Of a DNA stretch of 64,000 bases, positions 42,774 through 53,731 are shown one piece after another. The position numbers and the translations under genes are program-made. Position 1 is the stretch's first letter; every line of letters starts with the position of its first letter. The DNA is from Chrysoperla carnea (taxonomy: Eukaryota; Arthropoda; Insecta; Neuroptera; Chrysopidae), in NCBI RefSeq assembly GCF_905475395.1, contig NC_058342.1, positions 1,560,501 through 1,624,500 of the forward strand, given 5' to 3'. The notes under the pieces were generated by a model, which saw only the letters and a list, made by a program, of their open reading frames with translations, did no database searches and was not told the DNA's origin.

Positions 42774-43544
42774 ATGTCTGACTTTTCCGAAAAATTCGAT
42801 CTACTTCTAAGCAAAATTGATGCTATGAATATTAATATCGAAACGAACAACAAAATAACAACTATTCTAAACGAGATGCATGATATTAAATTAGAAAATG
42901 TAGCACTGCGAAAAAGAGTGGATTTGTTGAACGATCGTTGCGACTATTTTGAACGAGAGCTAAAGAAACGGAATCTTATATTCGACATTCCTAAACATCA
43001 TGAAGGTACTAATCTAAACGAATATATTATTCATGTTATTAGTAATGTGATCAAGGTCCCAATTGCAATATATGACATTGAATCATTTATAAGATTGAAT
43101 AGTAAAGAGCAAAAAACAATTTGGGTGCTTGTGCAATTTGCAAATTTAAGAACGAAGAAAGAAATATTGGCAGCACGAAAAAATTTGAAGGGGACAAATA
43201 TATATGTACGAGAAGACTTTACATCAAAAACTATACAACAGCGAAAAGAATTAATCCCGTTACTAAAAACCAAACGGGAACAAGGAGAAAAAGCAGTGCT
43301 CCGTTTTAATAAATTAATCACTCCGAAAAAGTTTATTACTTCGACAATGCATCGCAAAACATTAAATCTTATCAAAACAAGTTTTACACCAGCGTCGCAG
43401 ATGAAAAAAATAAAAAATCGCATTCCTCCTCCCATTCGGACTCCGGTAAATCTCAGCCTGATACCCGCACACCTATTAGTAAAAAGAGGAAAAAGTCCGT
43501 TTTCGGAATTAAGAAATCATCAACAATTCGTGCCAACACCATAA
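42774..43544 (+). CDS. LINE ORF1 protein (coiled coil, RRM-like), intact
   Basis: Chosen start ATG 42774 (MSDFSEKFDLLLSKID), because the open frame upstream from 42681 encodes only a hydrophobic, leader-like run. A coiled coil covers about residues 10-70 (KITTILNEMHDIKLENVALR, LNDRCDYFERELKKRN). Then NLIFDIPKHHEG and a region with VLVQFANLRTKKEILAARK and LKGTNIYVREDFT, the pattern of the RNA-binding fold and C-terminal domain of L1-type ORF1 proteins. The basic tail (about residues 170-250) fits nucleic-acid binding. It would form trimers coating the LINE RNA. It has no stop or frameshift although ORF2 is broken. About 256 residues. Confidence 0.7.
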   Translation: MSDFSEKFDLLLSKIDAMNINIETNNKITTILNEMHDIKLENVALRKRVDLLNDRCDYFERELKKRNLIFDIPKHHEGTNLNEYIIHVISNVIKVPIAIYDIESFIRLNSKEQKTIWVLVQFANLRTKKEILAARKNLKGTNIYVREDFTSKTIQQRKELIPLLKTKREQGEKAVLRFNKLITPKKFITSTMHRKTLNLIKTSFTPASQMKKIKNRIPPPIRTPVNLSLIPAHLLVKRGKSPFSELRNHQQFVPTP

Positions 43545-43627
43545 ATTCGTATTTTACTCAATCAAGTACAGCTGACGAAGCAAGATCACTAGCAGCCAGC
43601 AGTCATATTTCAAAAAACTCGGAATAG

Positions 43628-46600
43628 ACTCTGATCGGAATTACATCTCGAGCAATTGTTTCACTAATATTAATATTCGTTTTTGGAATGTTGAAGGTTT
43701 TAATAATTTTTTAAGTGAGTGCACGCATAGTGATTATTTAACGGATATTTGGTGCTTATCTGAGACTTGGTTAAGTTCGGAAGCGGTCGTTCTATCTTTT
43801 TTCTTATCAAATTACAAAATAGTGTGTTCGGGTGCAATAAAAGACAAAACCAGAGGTCGTGCCAGTGGTGGACTTGCTATAATTATAAACAAAAAGTTTG
43901 TGTTTGAAGTAGTTGATAGGATTGAATGGTGGATAATTGTCGTCATCCATGTTGGCAATTTAAGTTTTATATTGTGTAGTGTTTATTTTAAACCAAGTTT
44001 AGATATTTCCTTTATCCTAGAACTGTTTCAAATAACAATAAATAGCTTGCGTCAGTCGTTTCCACGTCTTATGTTCTTGGTGGGGGGCGATTTCCACAGC
44101 AGAGTCGGTAATTTAAACTCGGTTTGTCCCGAACTGTGTTACGATACCGCCCTTTTCCTGGAAATAAAATCTCTAGATACTGTTATCAATAAAAAAAGGG
44201 GTACAATTAGTAGAATACATGAAGCTCAATGGGTTTTTACTTCTGAATGGCAGAACAAAAAAAGATTACCCTGGTCAAATAACATTTTGTAGCAAAGCAG
44301 GAAAAAGCATAATTGATCTCATTTGGTGTAATTTGGACTATCTCTGTTATATTAAAGACTTTATGGTAGATAATCACGTAACTTTTTCTCATCACTTTTC
44401 AACAGCGCTAATTTTAAAACTTCCAAATATAACATCAAATACAGAAAACGTAAGCACAAAAAAGACTCTGGTGACGGTTTACAGATGGGATGATAGTAAA
44501 ACTTTTGTATATTCCGATTTGATGCAAATTAGTAAAAATGTGTCGTTGAATTTTCAGGCTGTCTCTACAGATACGATGTATGAAAATCTAATTACAACAA
44601 TAAAAAGTGTAGGCACTTCTCTTGGTATGAAGGTAGAATATTACTGCAGACCGAACAAATGTCAATTTGCACGTAGCTCATGGTTTGATCAAGAATGTAA
44701 ACTTGCAAAATCAAGAGTAAAGATGCAACTAAAGGAGTGTCGAAAACAAGAGTATGCTAAAAAGGAATTGCAAAGTTACATGGCTTTGAAAAAACAGTAT
44801 AAAAAACTTATTGAAGACAAAAAAGCAAGCTTTAACATTCTTGTTATTGAGGCTCTTTCAAATATAAAAAACTCGACTACATTTTGGAAAATTTTAAATA
44901 GATTCAGAAGAAAACCTACAGCCGAGAACCAAATTCAGCTACAAGATTGGGAAATATTTTACCAAAACTCGTTTAAAGAAAAAGTTGTAACTGATTTGGT
45001 GTTTATGGATGCAAGACATCAAAGCTGCCGGCATCGATAAAATAGCAAACGAGTTTTTAAAAAATCTACCTACAAACTGGATACTTTATCTTAACGTTTT
45101 GTACAATAAAATTATTGAAAATGAACATATACCTACCGATTGGTCTAAAACGGTTTTAACTATGCTTCATAAGAAAGGCGATAAATCGAATCCTCTAAAT
45201 TATCGAGGCATAGCTTTATGTAACTGTATCGCCAAGCTATTTACAACAATTATTCTGCAACGATGAACCGATTGGGTGGAAAATTGTAAAATATTTATTG
45301 AGGGCTAGTCAGGCTTCAGAAAAGGACGAAGCTGTATAGATAACGTGTTTACCCTGGCATCAATTGTAAGTTTGCATCTGCGATTACCCCGTCGGCGAAT
45401 TTATGCGGTGTTCGTAGATTTTCAGAGAGCTTTTGATTCTATAAACCACAATATACTTTGGCACAAACTTCATAATTATGGCATAAGTTCAAAGTTAATT
45501 CGACTTATAAAACAGCTTTATGACCAAGCAACTGTACAAATTAAAGTAGATGGTCAACTTAGTGAAGCAATAGACGTTACAGAAGGAGTTTTACAAGGAG
45601 AATCACTGAGTCCTTGGTTATTTTCAATTTTTATCAATGATATCGAAGAATTTTTCTTAAGAAATGGTGCAAAAGGAGTATCTATCGATGGCCTGAACGA
45701 CGTTCTATTATTATTATATGCCGATGATCTGATTATTTTAGGTGATTCTCCTGGAGACATAAACAAAAAACTGAAAATTCTACACGACTATGTCACTGAA
45801 AACAAGCTCACCATAAATAACCAAAAAACCAAAGTAATGGTTTTCCGAAGAGGAGGAAAATTTACTTCCACAGTTAATTTCAAATATGCGAACAGTACTT
45901 TAGAGGTAACAAACCAATACACTTGCCTAGGGGTACCCTTTACTTCTTCTTCTTGCTTTGGAGATGCAGTGAAATCCTCTTTGAGTAGAGCGAGATCGGC
46001 AATTGGGACGGTATTTAATTTACTTACAAATTCTCGCTGCATAAATTGGAATGCACGACTGTGGCTTTATGAATCAATGGTTGTCAGTTCTCTACTGTAC
46101 TGTGCTCCAGTTTGGTGTCTTAGATATTTAAATGAAATCGAAACAGTTCAGGTCAGCTTTTTTAAAAATTTACTACAGTTACTTAGAAACACGCCTGGAT
46201 ACATAGTACGGCTAGAAACTGGATTGCCTAAAATCAAAATGAAGGCCGTTTATTTGACACTATTATGGCTTAAATCAATTATGCAGATGCCCGACAGCAG
46301 ATTCCCAAAATTATGTTTCCAAAGGCTTAAGTATCTGGCCTTTACGTCTTTAAATCAAAGCTCAAAATATAACTGGGTACTACAATTATCTAACTGTTTA
46401 AGTCAGGCAAACATTGAGTTTAACTTTGACCAAAATCTAAAAAAATGCGATATTGACACCATTTGTAAACAATACTGCAAATTTTTGAGTAATGATGATT
46501 TACAAAGGGCCATAAATAGTTCTTACAGTTTGATTTATCACGAAATTAATGCAAATTCAGAACTAAAAAACTATTTAACACTAGAATGTCCTATTGTTTT

Positions 46601-46916
46601 TTTGAGAATTTTGGCACAACTCCGAACATCAGGGTTTAGAATGATTCGCCTGGTCATCAACAATACATCTTATGTTATTGACTGCGAAATGACGTGTACA
46701 GTATGTAATTCAAAAGAAAGAGAAAGCTTGAAGCACATTCTTTTGGATTGCCCGGTCTACTCTTTTGCCAGAACTGAACTCCAAAGATATGTGGGAGCTG
46801 ATCTTGATTTGCCGACTCTGCTATCTGATACTTTGGAAATATCTCGCCTAAAAAAGATTTTCTGTTTTATGAAAACTATTTTGTGTACTAGAGCATTTAT
46901 TTTAAACGAATAACTA
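43628..46916 (+). pseudogene. LINE ORF2 (endonuclease, reverse transcriptase), broken
   Basis: Endonuclease: IRFWNVEGFNN, CLSETWLSS, GRASGGLAIIIN and FLVGGDFHSRVG in one frame (43670-44130). A frameshift near 44220-44290 leads to the second EN part and a linker (44219-45040), and another shift near 45010-45040 to the RT. RT motifs: DIKAAGIDKIANEFLKNLP, LHKKGDKSNPLNYRGIALCN, FVDFQRAFDSI, EGVLQGESLSPWLFS and LLYADDLIIL (45712). Two in-frame stops (TGA 45264-45266, TAG 45306-45308) separate RT motifs in the same frame. The C-terminus has CTVCNSKERESLKHILLDCP, a zinc knuckle. Ends TAA 46914-46916. Confidence 0.85.
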
Positions 46917-47272
46917 ATCATTGTTAACTAATTGTATAACCTATTCTTTTATTTTATTTACTTGTGTTATTTGTTATTATTATATATATTAGTTATTTAC
47001 TTCATTATTTATTCATTTATTTAATTTTATTTTTATATTTATTTAAACTTTGTTTTTCTTTTAATGCATCTGCATCAAGTATCATAAAATTTATTTTTTA
47101 GTATCAGTTTTTTTTCTCTCGGAATTTTAATTTTTCGTTTAGTTGTATATAAGGATTAATATTTTTGTTTTATTTATTTATTTATTTATTTTTTCATTTA
47201 TGTAGAAATTTCGATTGTTTGTACCAAACCTTCTTGTGTAAAAGTTGTATTACTTAAAACACAATAAAGAAT

Positions 47273-47295
47273 ATTATTATTATTATTATTATTAT
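47273..47295 (+). repeat. (att)n tail at the LINE 3' end
   Basis: Seven ATT units after an aataaa. LINEs of the I superclade end in short simple repeats like this instead of poly(A). It marks the LINE/gypsy border. Confidence 0.8.
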
Positions 47296-47926
47296 ATCAA
47301 TTCCTGAAAATATCATAAAATTTATTTGTGATACACAAAATTTAATCAACATAGATTTTTTACCGCAAGAAATTTTAAAAAAATCTCTTATTAATAGATG
47401 TGCTTTAAATGGACAAAACTTTTGGTCCGATTGTATTTCACGAGCCTTAACTTGGACTCAAATTAAAAATAACTTATTAGAAATATACGTTTCACCGTTA
47501 ACCAAGCAGCTCTTGCTAGATAAACTTGTTCGACGTTCTCAAATGGAAAATGAGAATTTTTCCATCTTTACGTCTAATACAATTAATTTTGCTAAAATTT
47601 TGTCACCTGAGTTATCTGAGGCACAAGTCATTGAAATTATTTTTGCAAATGCCAATAATTCAGTTCTTACAATTATGGGATTAAATTCCATCCCACGTAA
47701 TTATACCGATTTATATAAACTAGTTACAAAAATCGAAGAGATTCAAGCAAGAATTAGCCTTCCGGTATCTGATTCTTCGTCTATAAACCACAATGATACT
47801 AAAACAAATTATAAATACTTTTGTAACTACTGCAAAGCCAATAATCAAACAATTCAATATTGTAGAAAACGAAAATACAAAGAAAATAATAACCATTTTA
47901 ATTTAACAAATTCAAAAAACAAATAG
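47296..47926 (+). pseudogene. Gypsy gag, main part
   Basis: Open from the LINE border to TAG 47924-47926: ENIIKFICDTQNLINIDFLP, GQNFWSDCISRAL, LSPELSEAQVIEIIF and LYKLVTKIEEIQARI, a typical helical capsid region. Near the end is CNYCKANNQTIQYC, a CCHC knuckle in which Gln replaces the zinc-binding His. No stop interrupts it. The start is lost to the LINE, so Gag cannot be made whole. Confidence 0.7.
47914..47920 (+). promoter_or_regulatory. -1 ribosomal frameshift slippery site (gag/pol)
   Basis: aaaaaac placed in the gag frame as TCA AAA AAC is a canonical X-XXY-YYZ heptamer, two codons before the gag stop. The pol frame (…AAA AAA CAA ATA GAT) is exactly the -1 frame and is open from here through the protease. 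A slip of one base would therefore make a Gag-Pol protein. I did not find an obvious strong stem-loop just downstream. Confidence 0.7.
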
Positions 47927-50900
47927 ATCCCAGATTTTGCATATTTAACAAAAATTTAAACTATTCTATTCTTCCAACACAAACTATATTTATTCAAGGA
48001 CTGCCAATTCTAGCCCTATTTGATTCTGGGGCTACACTTAATGCAATACGGTCATCAACGTTAAAAAAGCTACAAATTTTAAATAAAAATATCGTTACTA
48101 AGTCAACTTATGTGAATATTTCATCACCTGGAAATAATTATTTGAATTGTACCTCACTGGTCGATCTTCATTTTAAATTTGACAAATTTTCATGGACTCA
48201 CGTTATGAACTCAACACTTCGACATTGTAACATTCTTCTGGATTTCTCTAAAACAGTCATTAAATTTCATTATGACCCTAAAATTGAAATACCATTTTCC
48301 GGATTTAATAATTCAAATCGAATAATCAATACTATTTGTGAAGCTAAAATTAATATGAACTTTAAACAAACCAAAATATTGGATTCACTATTAAAAAAGT
48401 TCGAATCAGTTTTTTCAGAAATTCCTGGCGTCGCTAAAAATTTTGAATACAGAATTAAACTAAAAGATAATATACCAGTTTATAAAGCTTCATATTATCT
48501 GGCACCAGATAAAGTCCAACTTCTTGATCAATATATTCAAGAACTTGTCGAACAAGGAATACTTCCTGAATCCAATTCTAGCTACAGCGCTCCTGTCTTT
48601 TTTGTTAAAAAAAAAGACGATTCATATAGACTAGTAGCTGATTATAGATTTCTGAATAAACATATTCAATTGGATCCAATGAGTTCAGCTAATATTGCTC
48701 ACATCTTTGCAAGTTTAGGTAATTCAAAAGTTTTTTCGCTAATTGATATGAAATCCGCCTTTAATCAAATTAAACTTTCTGAAGACTCGAAACATGTCAC
48801 CGCAATCGTTACGCAATATGCAACGTATCATTATAACTTTATGTCTGACGGGTTGAGAGTAGCTTCGAAAGCCTTAGCTAGATTTCTTAATGTTAATTTG
48901 TCAGAATTTCGCCATAATTTCCTTTTAATTTACTACGATGTACATTCTCCAGACATTGATTCACATTTAAATCACTTAAACTTATTGTTCTCAAAAATTA
49001 AATCTATTGGTATCACATTAAATCCTAGAAAAGCAAGATTTTGCATGTCTAGAATACGCCTTTTGGGTAGTGTTATAACTGCTGAAGGTAGTTTTGTAGA
49101 TCCTCTTAAAGTAGAGGCAATTAACGATATGCCTACTCCAAAAAATATCAAAGGGCTATCTAGATTAATAGGAGCAGCCGCATTCTACGCTCGATATATA
49201 CCAATGTTTAGCCAAATAGTGGCACCATTAAACGACCTAAAAACGAAAAATATTAAATTCAAAATCACAAACATTTATCTTGAATCCATTTCCAAATTAA
49301 AAAAAGCTCTAATTACCGCACCTGTATTGAAGCATCCACAATTTGACAAACCATTTATACTTCAAACGTCAAAATGGATCAGCTGGCGGATTAGGCGCTG
49401 TTTTACTGCAAAAGCACGATGATGGATTACATCCAATTATGTATTGCTCAAGAAAATTAAATCCATCAGAAATTCGTTACAATTCTCACGAACTCGAAAT
49501 ACTTGCTGTCATAAACGCCCTTGAAAAATTTAAAGATTTCTTAATCGATAGGCCCTTTACATTACAAGTAGACTGTTTCAGACTATTATGGCTATTTAAT
49601 ACTGCGGCTAAATTTAATACACTCTCTAGATGGATACTAAAAATTTCTAGATATGATTTCACACCTGAACATATTAAAGGCCAAAATAATAATATAGCTG
49701 ATTTTCTATCAAGACTTTATGAATCACAAGATTCAACTAATATTCAGGACGAACAAAATGATGATACAATTAATTCCAAATTTGTGCAAATGAAAGCTAA
49801 GCATAGCGATGATCCTGGCTATGCGGCCATTTTAAGTAAAATCAATAAATCCTTGGAACAATCTAATTTTGTACAGCTCAGTGAACAAAATCAAAACATT
49901 GAATCAAATTCAAACGTAACAAAGTCAATAAATTCTCTTAACGTTTTATCTAAATCAAATTTTGATTTCTTATCTATTAAAAATGAACAGCGTAACTCAC
50001 CTGCATGTGAAATCATCCATCGGAACTTAAAAGCCCAGATGGATGTCCCTAATTTTTGCATTAAGGATGGTTTGCTATTCAGATTTGTAGGTAAAAATAA
50101 GCTAAAGAGAATTTTTCTACGAGAATCTTCATTGGATTATGTTTCGAAATACTTCCACGATTCAAAGTATTCAACACATAATTCTGTAATCCGAACATTT
50201 CGAGAAATCAGTAAAATTTTTTATTATAAAAACCTCTATGCAAAGGTTAGGGACTACGTCAGAACATGTAATGTATGTCAAGCGATAAGACCGTATACGC
50301 GCAATGACAAAATACAACTTAGTAGCACCATACCCGATGGCATATTTAAAATTTTATATGTAGATTTTATTGGACCAATAATTAAATCACCAGAAGGTTA
50401 CAAATATATCTTTTCTGTTTTAGATGGTTTCCGTAAGTACGCATTTGCTTTCCCATGTAGAAGTGAAACCGCGGATGTGTCACTAATGCAGAAGATCTTC
50501 TTGGAAAATGGTTATTAATTTTCATCTATAAAATGGAAAACGTTTTTATTTAACAATGGCATTAGAGCTGGATTTTGCTCAGCATACACACCGAGTAGCA
50601 ATAAAAGTGAATGTTTGAACAAAGTGATTAAATATAATTTAGGATGTGTACTTAAGGAATACTCACAACACCACAAAAATTGGAGTAGATTCCTTAATTT
50701 TACAATATTCAATTACAATAATTCCTTCCATAAAACCATCAATTGTACTCCTTCGGAGGTATATTTTGGACGCAAGTTGAACACACCATTATCATTATCA
50801 ACGAGCTAACCGATTTGTTAATTAGTGACACAAAACCATCACTACAACAAATTGAAAATGCATTAAAATTAGCCCATCAACAACGTATTCAAAAGACATT

Positions 50901-51030
50901 GAATAGGCCTTCAGTATCAAAATATAAAGTGGGACAGTTGGTAATGGTCAGGAATTTGGCACCCAGTACAACAAGAATCTTTCACCAAAATTTATTGCTA
51001 AATACAACAGTCCGTTTGCTCTATAGTTAA
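47921..51030 (+). pseudogene. Gypsy pol (protease, RT, RNase H, integrase), broken
   Basis: Protease: ALFDSGATLNAI near 48012-48047. RT: PVFFVKKKDDSYRLVADYRF (48591-48651), FSLIDMKSAFNQIKLS (about 48735-48780), and the active box, which reads LLIYYDVHS near 48930, so the second Asp of Y-x-D-D is Val. Conserved ITAEGSFVDPLKVEAI near 49077. A frameshift near 49370 moves to the frame with GSAGGLGAVLLQKHDDG and RKLNPSEIRYNSHELEIL (RNase H). Integrase: H-x-H region with TCNVCQ (about 50270), YVDFIGP (50357). A stop at 50516-50518 and further shifts break the rest, up to a basic C-terminal region (VGQLVMVRNLAP). Non-functional. Confidence 0.85.
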
Positions 51031-51084
51031 GTTAATTTTTGTTTAAAGTTAATAAGCTATTCGCTTTTTTTTGCCCCCTGGATT

Positions 51085-52455
51085 GTATATGTACGTACAA
51101 TGTTAAAGTTGTTATGTTTTTGGTGGAATTTTGAATTAAAAAACTAACATAAATCACTATCTAGTAAAAGATAAAAAATATAGTGCGTACCTTCTCTATT
51201 TTTATTTTACATTTTTGCTACTCGCACTAAACCACCAGACTTTAATTTGGAACTTGAGCGGGTCAACATCAAAATTTAGTAACATCATCATCATTGTAAA
51301 AACATCTTCGGATAGTTACATCATTGTAAATTTTAATATGACAACAGAAAAATATTTTCGTAAATCGTACCACGTTTTTTATTCGAACCAGTACCTATCC
51401 TTTTGGGATATTTAAATTATATCATTATTCGATATTCCAACCAACAACATCCATCTTTGAAATTGTACGTATTTGATTTATCTTATTTTTGGATTTCATT
51501 AATAATTTTCTGAAATTAATCAAGGTTAGTAAAATAAAAGTATTTTCATGATATTCAGTTACTATGCAAATAGTTTCTGGGATTTTATTTAATTTGATTT
51601 AATTTAATTTAATCATTTTAATATTCAAAACATTTTGTTAGAATTATTTAATCAAAAGATATTTCCAGTACCTATGGTTAAATAATTATCGATATAGATT
51701 TTAACTTACCAATAATGGTTTGTCGTAATTTAATTTAGTATTCCTTTTAAAATTGTTTCTTTTGTCGAAAGCAATTATTATTGAATTCTGTCTGGGGTTA
51801 TACACGATTGCTGTATGGTTTTTTAGGAACCACGTTTTTAAGGATAACGCCGTCCAGGGCCTAACAATATAACCGAATCCTGTAATATTCAAAGATTTTT
51901 GAGATTTACGAATGTTAAATTGAAACTTTATTTGATTCTAAAAACATCATTCGTATGTATTTCGATAATTTAATTAATTTTCTACTCATTTACTTACATT
52001 TATTTAATATTGTGAATGTATTTTCATTTTTCATATAAGAGCATTTCTTTCGATCGATAAAGATTTATTTTGAGGTTAAAAAATGACCTGACATTTGTTT
52101 ATGTGTTATTTTGTATATGGATATCTAAATTTAGTGTGGACTGTCTTCAGTCCACAGACATGTAATATTTAAAATTTATAGATTATCTATATGTACGCTA
52201 TTTATGTACTTATATTTTATTTTTTAATTCAAAAAACTATTTTTATATTTAATATTTTGCTTTGTTATAAAGATAGTACAAAGCAAAATAAGTTGTTACA
52301 GTTTTCTCATATTAATAAATTATTATTGTTACAGTTTGGTAACCAAATATATATTTTTTTATATATCTTTTTCAGATCCAATAAGTATCTTTAAAAGCGC
52401 TAAGTAAAAAGATATACGGGCCTCTGTAACGAATCGGCCGGGCCCAGCGATTTTG
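51085..52455 (+). repeat. Right LTR of the gypsy element
   Basis: Direct copy of the left LTR without the 40495-41112 insert, plus a few small private insertions (51827-51866 and about 52085-52290). Homology ends at gggcccagcgatttt, where minus-strand LINE sequence takes over. Confidence 0.8.
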
Positions 52456-53070
52456 AGATGTTGGAGACCACTTCTCGCAAGAATTTTTTATCTGACGCAT
52501 TATATAGAAGTCGCAGTAGATTCATCTTTGTCCAGGTTTTTATATAATCCATCCAAGAGATTCTTTTTGTACCTTGAGTTCTTGTAGACTTATATTTTCC
52601 TAGTTGCACCAACTGCTGTGCATAGTAATTGTCAAAACGAATAATGTTTCCAAAATACCAGACTTACCATTGTTTAACTTCTCTGACCAGCTCTTGGTTT
52701 TGATTAATTAATTCTAACACTTTATCATTTGTAGAAAAATTGTCCAACTTAATTCCAAACATATTTCTATAGCACCACAGTTCAAACGACTCAATCCTTT
52801 TTACTTTATCGCGCTCCGTAGCACCCAAGTTTCATACCCGTATAACAATGTTGACCACACATAGCATTTTAGTGATTTCACTCTCAGGTTTTTATTTATT
52901 TTATTATTCAACAGGAACTTTTTCAAATCATAGAATGCTGTTTTCGCTCGACCTATTCGAGCTTTAATATCACTTAGTGAATTATTATGATTATTAAAAA
53001 TCTTCCCAAGGTATTTAAAATTATCCACTACGTTTTTAAAAAGCCATTCAAGAAGCAACTACTAAAATTA
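52440..53070 (-). pseudogene. RTE-like LINE C-terminal fragment
   Basis: On the minus strand from 53058: NFKYLGKIFNNHNNSLSDIK, then ARIGRAKTAFYDLKKFL and LKCYVWSTLLYGYETWVLRS (to about 52810), IESFELWCYRNMFGIKLDN near 52795-52740, and RISWMDYIKTWT near 52560-52525. These are the conserved thumb and C-terminal motifs of RTE-type LINE polymerases (KYLG, SRI-AK-AF, WS-LLYG-ETW). The RT core is missing. Stops lie near 52800 and 52675. The fragment is cut off by the gypsy LTR at its 3' end. Confidence 0.7.
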
Positions 53071-53135
53071 CAAGAAAACAAATTTGCGATGATAACAGCA
53101 AAGGATACATAATAGAGATAGGAGATCATTTGTAT

Positions 53136-53415
53136 ATACGAACTTATACGAACTCACCATTGCGTAGTGATAAACTTCTCCGCGGGAGGGATTAAGCGTT
53201 ACATATGTATAACTACTAGATATGCATTGGTTTGTTATATTCACCGATAGATAACTCTACGCGAATATAAATAAAAAATGCATATTATGCGCGTAGAGTC
53301 ATCTATCGGTGAACATAACAAGCCAATGCATATCTAGTCGTTATGAATATGTAACGTTAAACCCTCTGGAGGATAAGTTCATGAATACCAAATGGTGAGT
53401 TCGTATACGTATAAA
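53136..53415. mobile_element. Foldback MITE, ~125-bp arms
   Basis: Left arm 53136 to about 53265 and right arm about 53288-53415 are inverted copies around a spacer of about 25 bases (ataaataaaaaatgcatatt). Arms share actagatatgcattgg, ttcaccgatagat and tctacgcg as forward and reverse copies, with about 80-85% agreement by eye. The ends (tatacgaactcaccat / atggtgagttcgtata) match well. No coding capacity. It ends a few bases before the TSD of the I-type LINE. Confidence 0.85.
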
Positions 53416-53416
53416 T

Positions 53417-53430
53417 AAATTACCTTAAGG
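53417..53430 (+). repeat. Target-site duplication, left of the I-type LINE
   Basis: aaattaccttaagg, repeated exactly at 63598-63611 after the A-rich tail. At least ttaccttaagg (11 bp) must be duplicated; the leading A bases could belong to the tail. Confidence 0.9.
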
Positions 53431-53731
53431 AGAGTCTTGTTATAACTTTGAAAGAGTATAGACGCGTTTCAAATTTTGTCTGCAATAATAACAAGATTAT
53501 TGCGTAACAATTACCTACATAAAAATAAAAATTTTGTTTACGTGTGTTCAACTTGTTTATACCTACCTGTGGTGAGTCGGTTATTATTACTATATAGTGC
53601 TGTTTACATTCAATTTTACTTTTTTTAGTTTTTAATAAAACTAATTCATTTTTATTTTTTTAAATATAACTAAATATATCTACATACGTATTTTAAAATA
53701 ATTTTAGTAACAATTACCCACCTTTTAAAAG

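Larger units (their letters stand above)
42661..47295 (+). mobile_element. LINE (I/Vingi-like) inserted in the gypsy gag
   Basis: It contains ORF1 (42774-43544), ORF2 with APE endonuclease, RT and a C-terminal knuckle (43628-46916), an AATAAA near 47263-47268 and a terminal (att)n tail at 47273-47295. Gypsy coding sequence lies on both sides. The left border is approximate (42661 to about 42770). The (att)n tail and EN-RT-knuckle order fit the I superclade. No RNase H was recognised, which favours a Vingi- or CR1-like member over I itself. ORF2 has two frameshifts and two in-frame stops, so it is inactive, although ORF1 is intact. Confidence 0.75.
40379..52455 (+). mobile_element. Ty3/gypsy retrotransposon with long LTRs, nested insertions
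   Basis: Direct copies of one long sequence flank a gag-pol body: 40379-42080 and 51085-52455. Gag starts at 42559, is split by a LINE (about 42661-47295), resumes and ends at 47926, and is followed by pol in the -1 frame (to 51030). Without inserts the element is about 6.8 kb. No env is seen. The LTRs (~1.4 kb, counting the left one without its insert) are long for Ty3/gypsy. Pol has frameshifts and a changed RT active site, so this copy is dead. The exact LTR ends are uncertain: homology runs from tg-atatgtac to gcgatttt and no TSD is certain. Confidence 0.8.
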
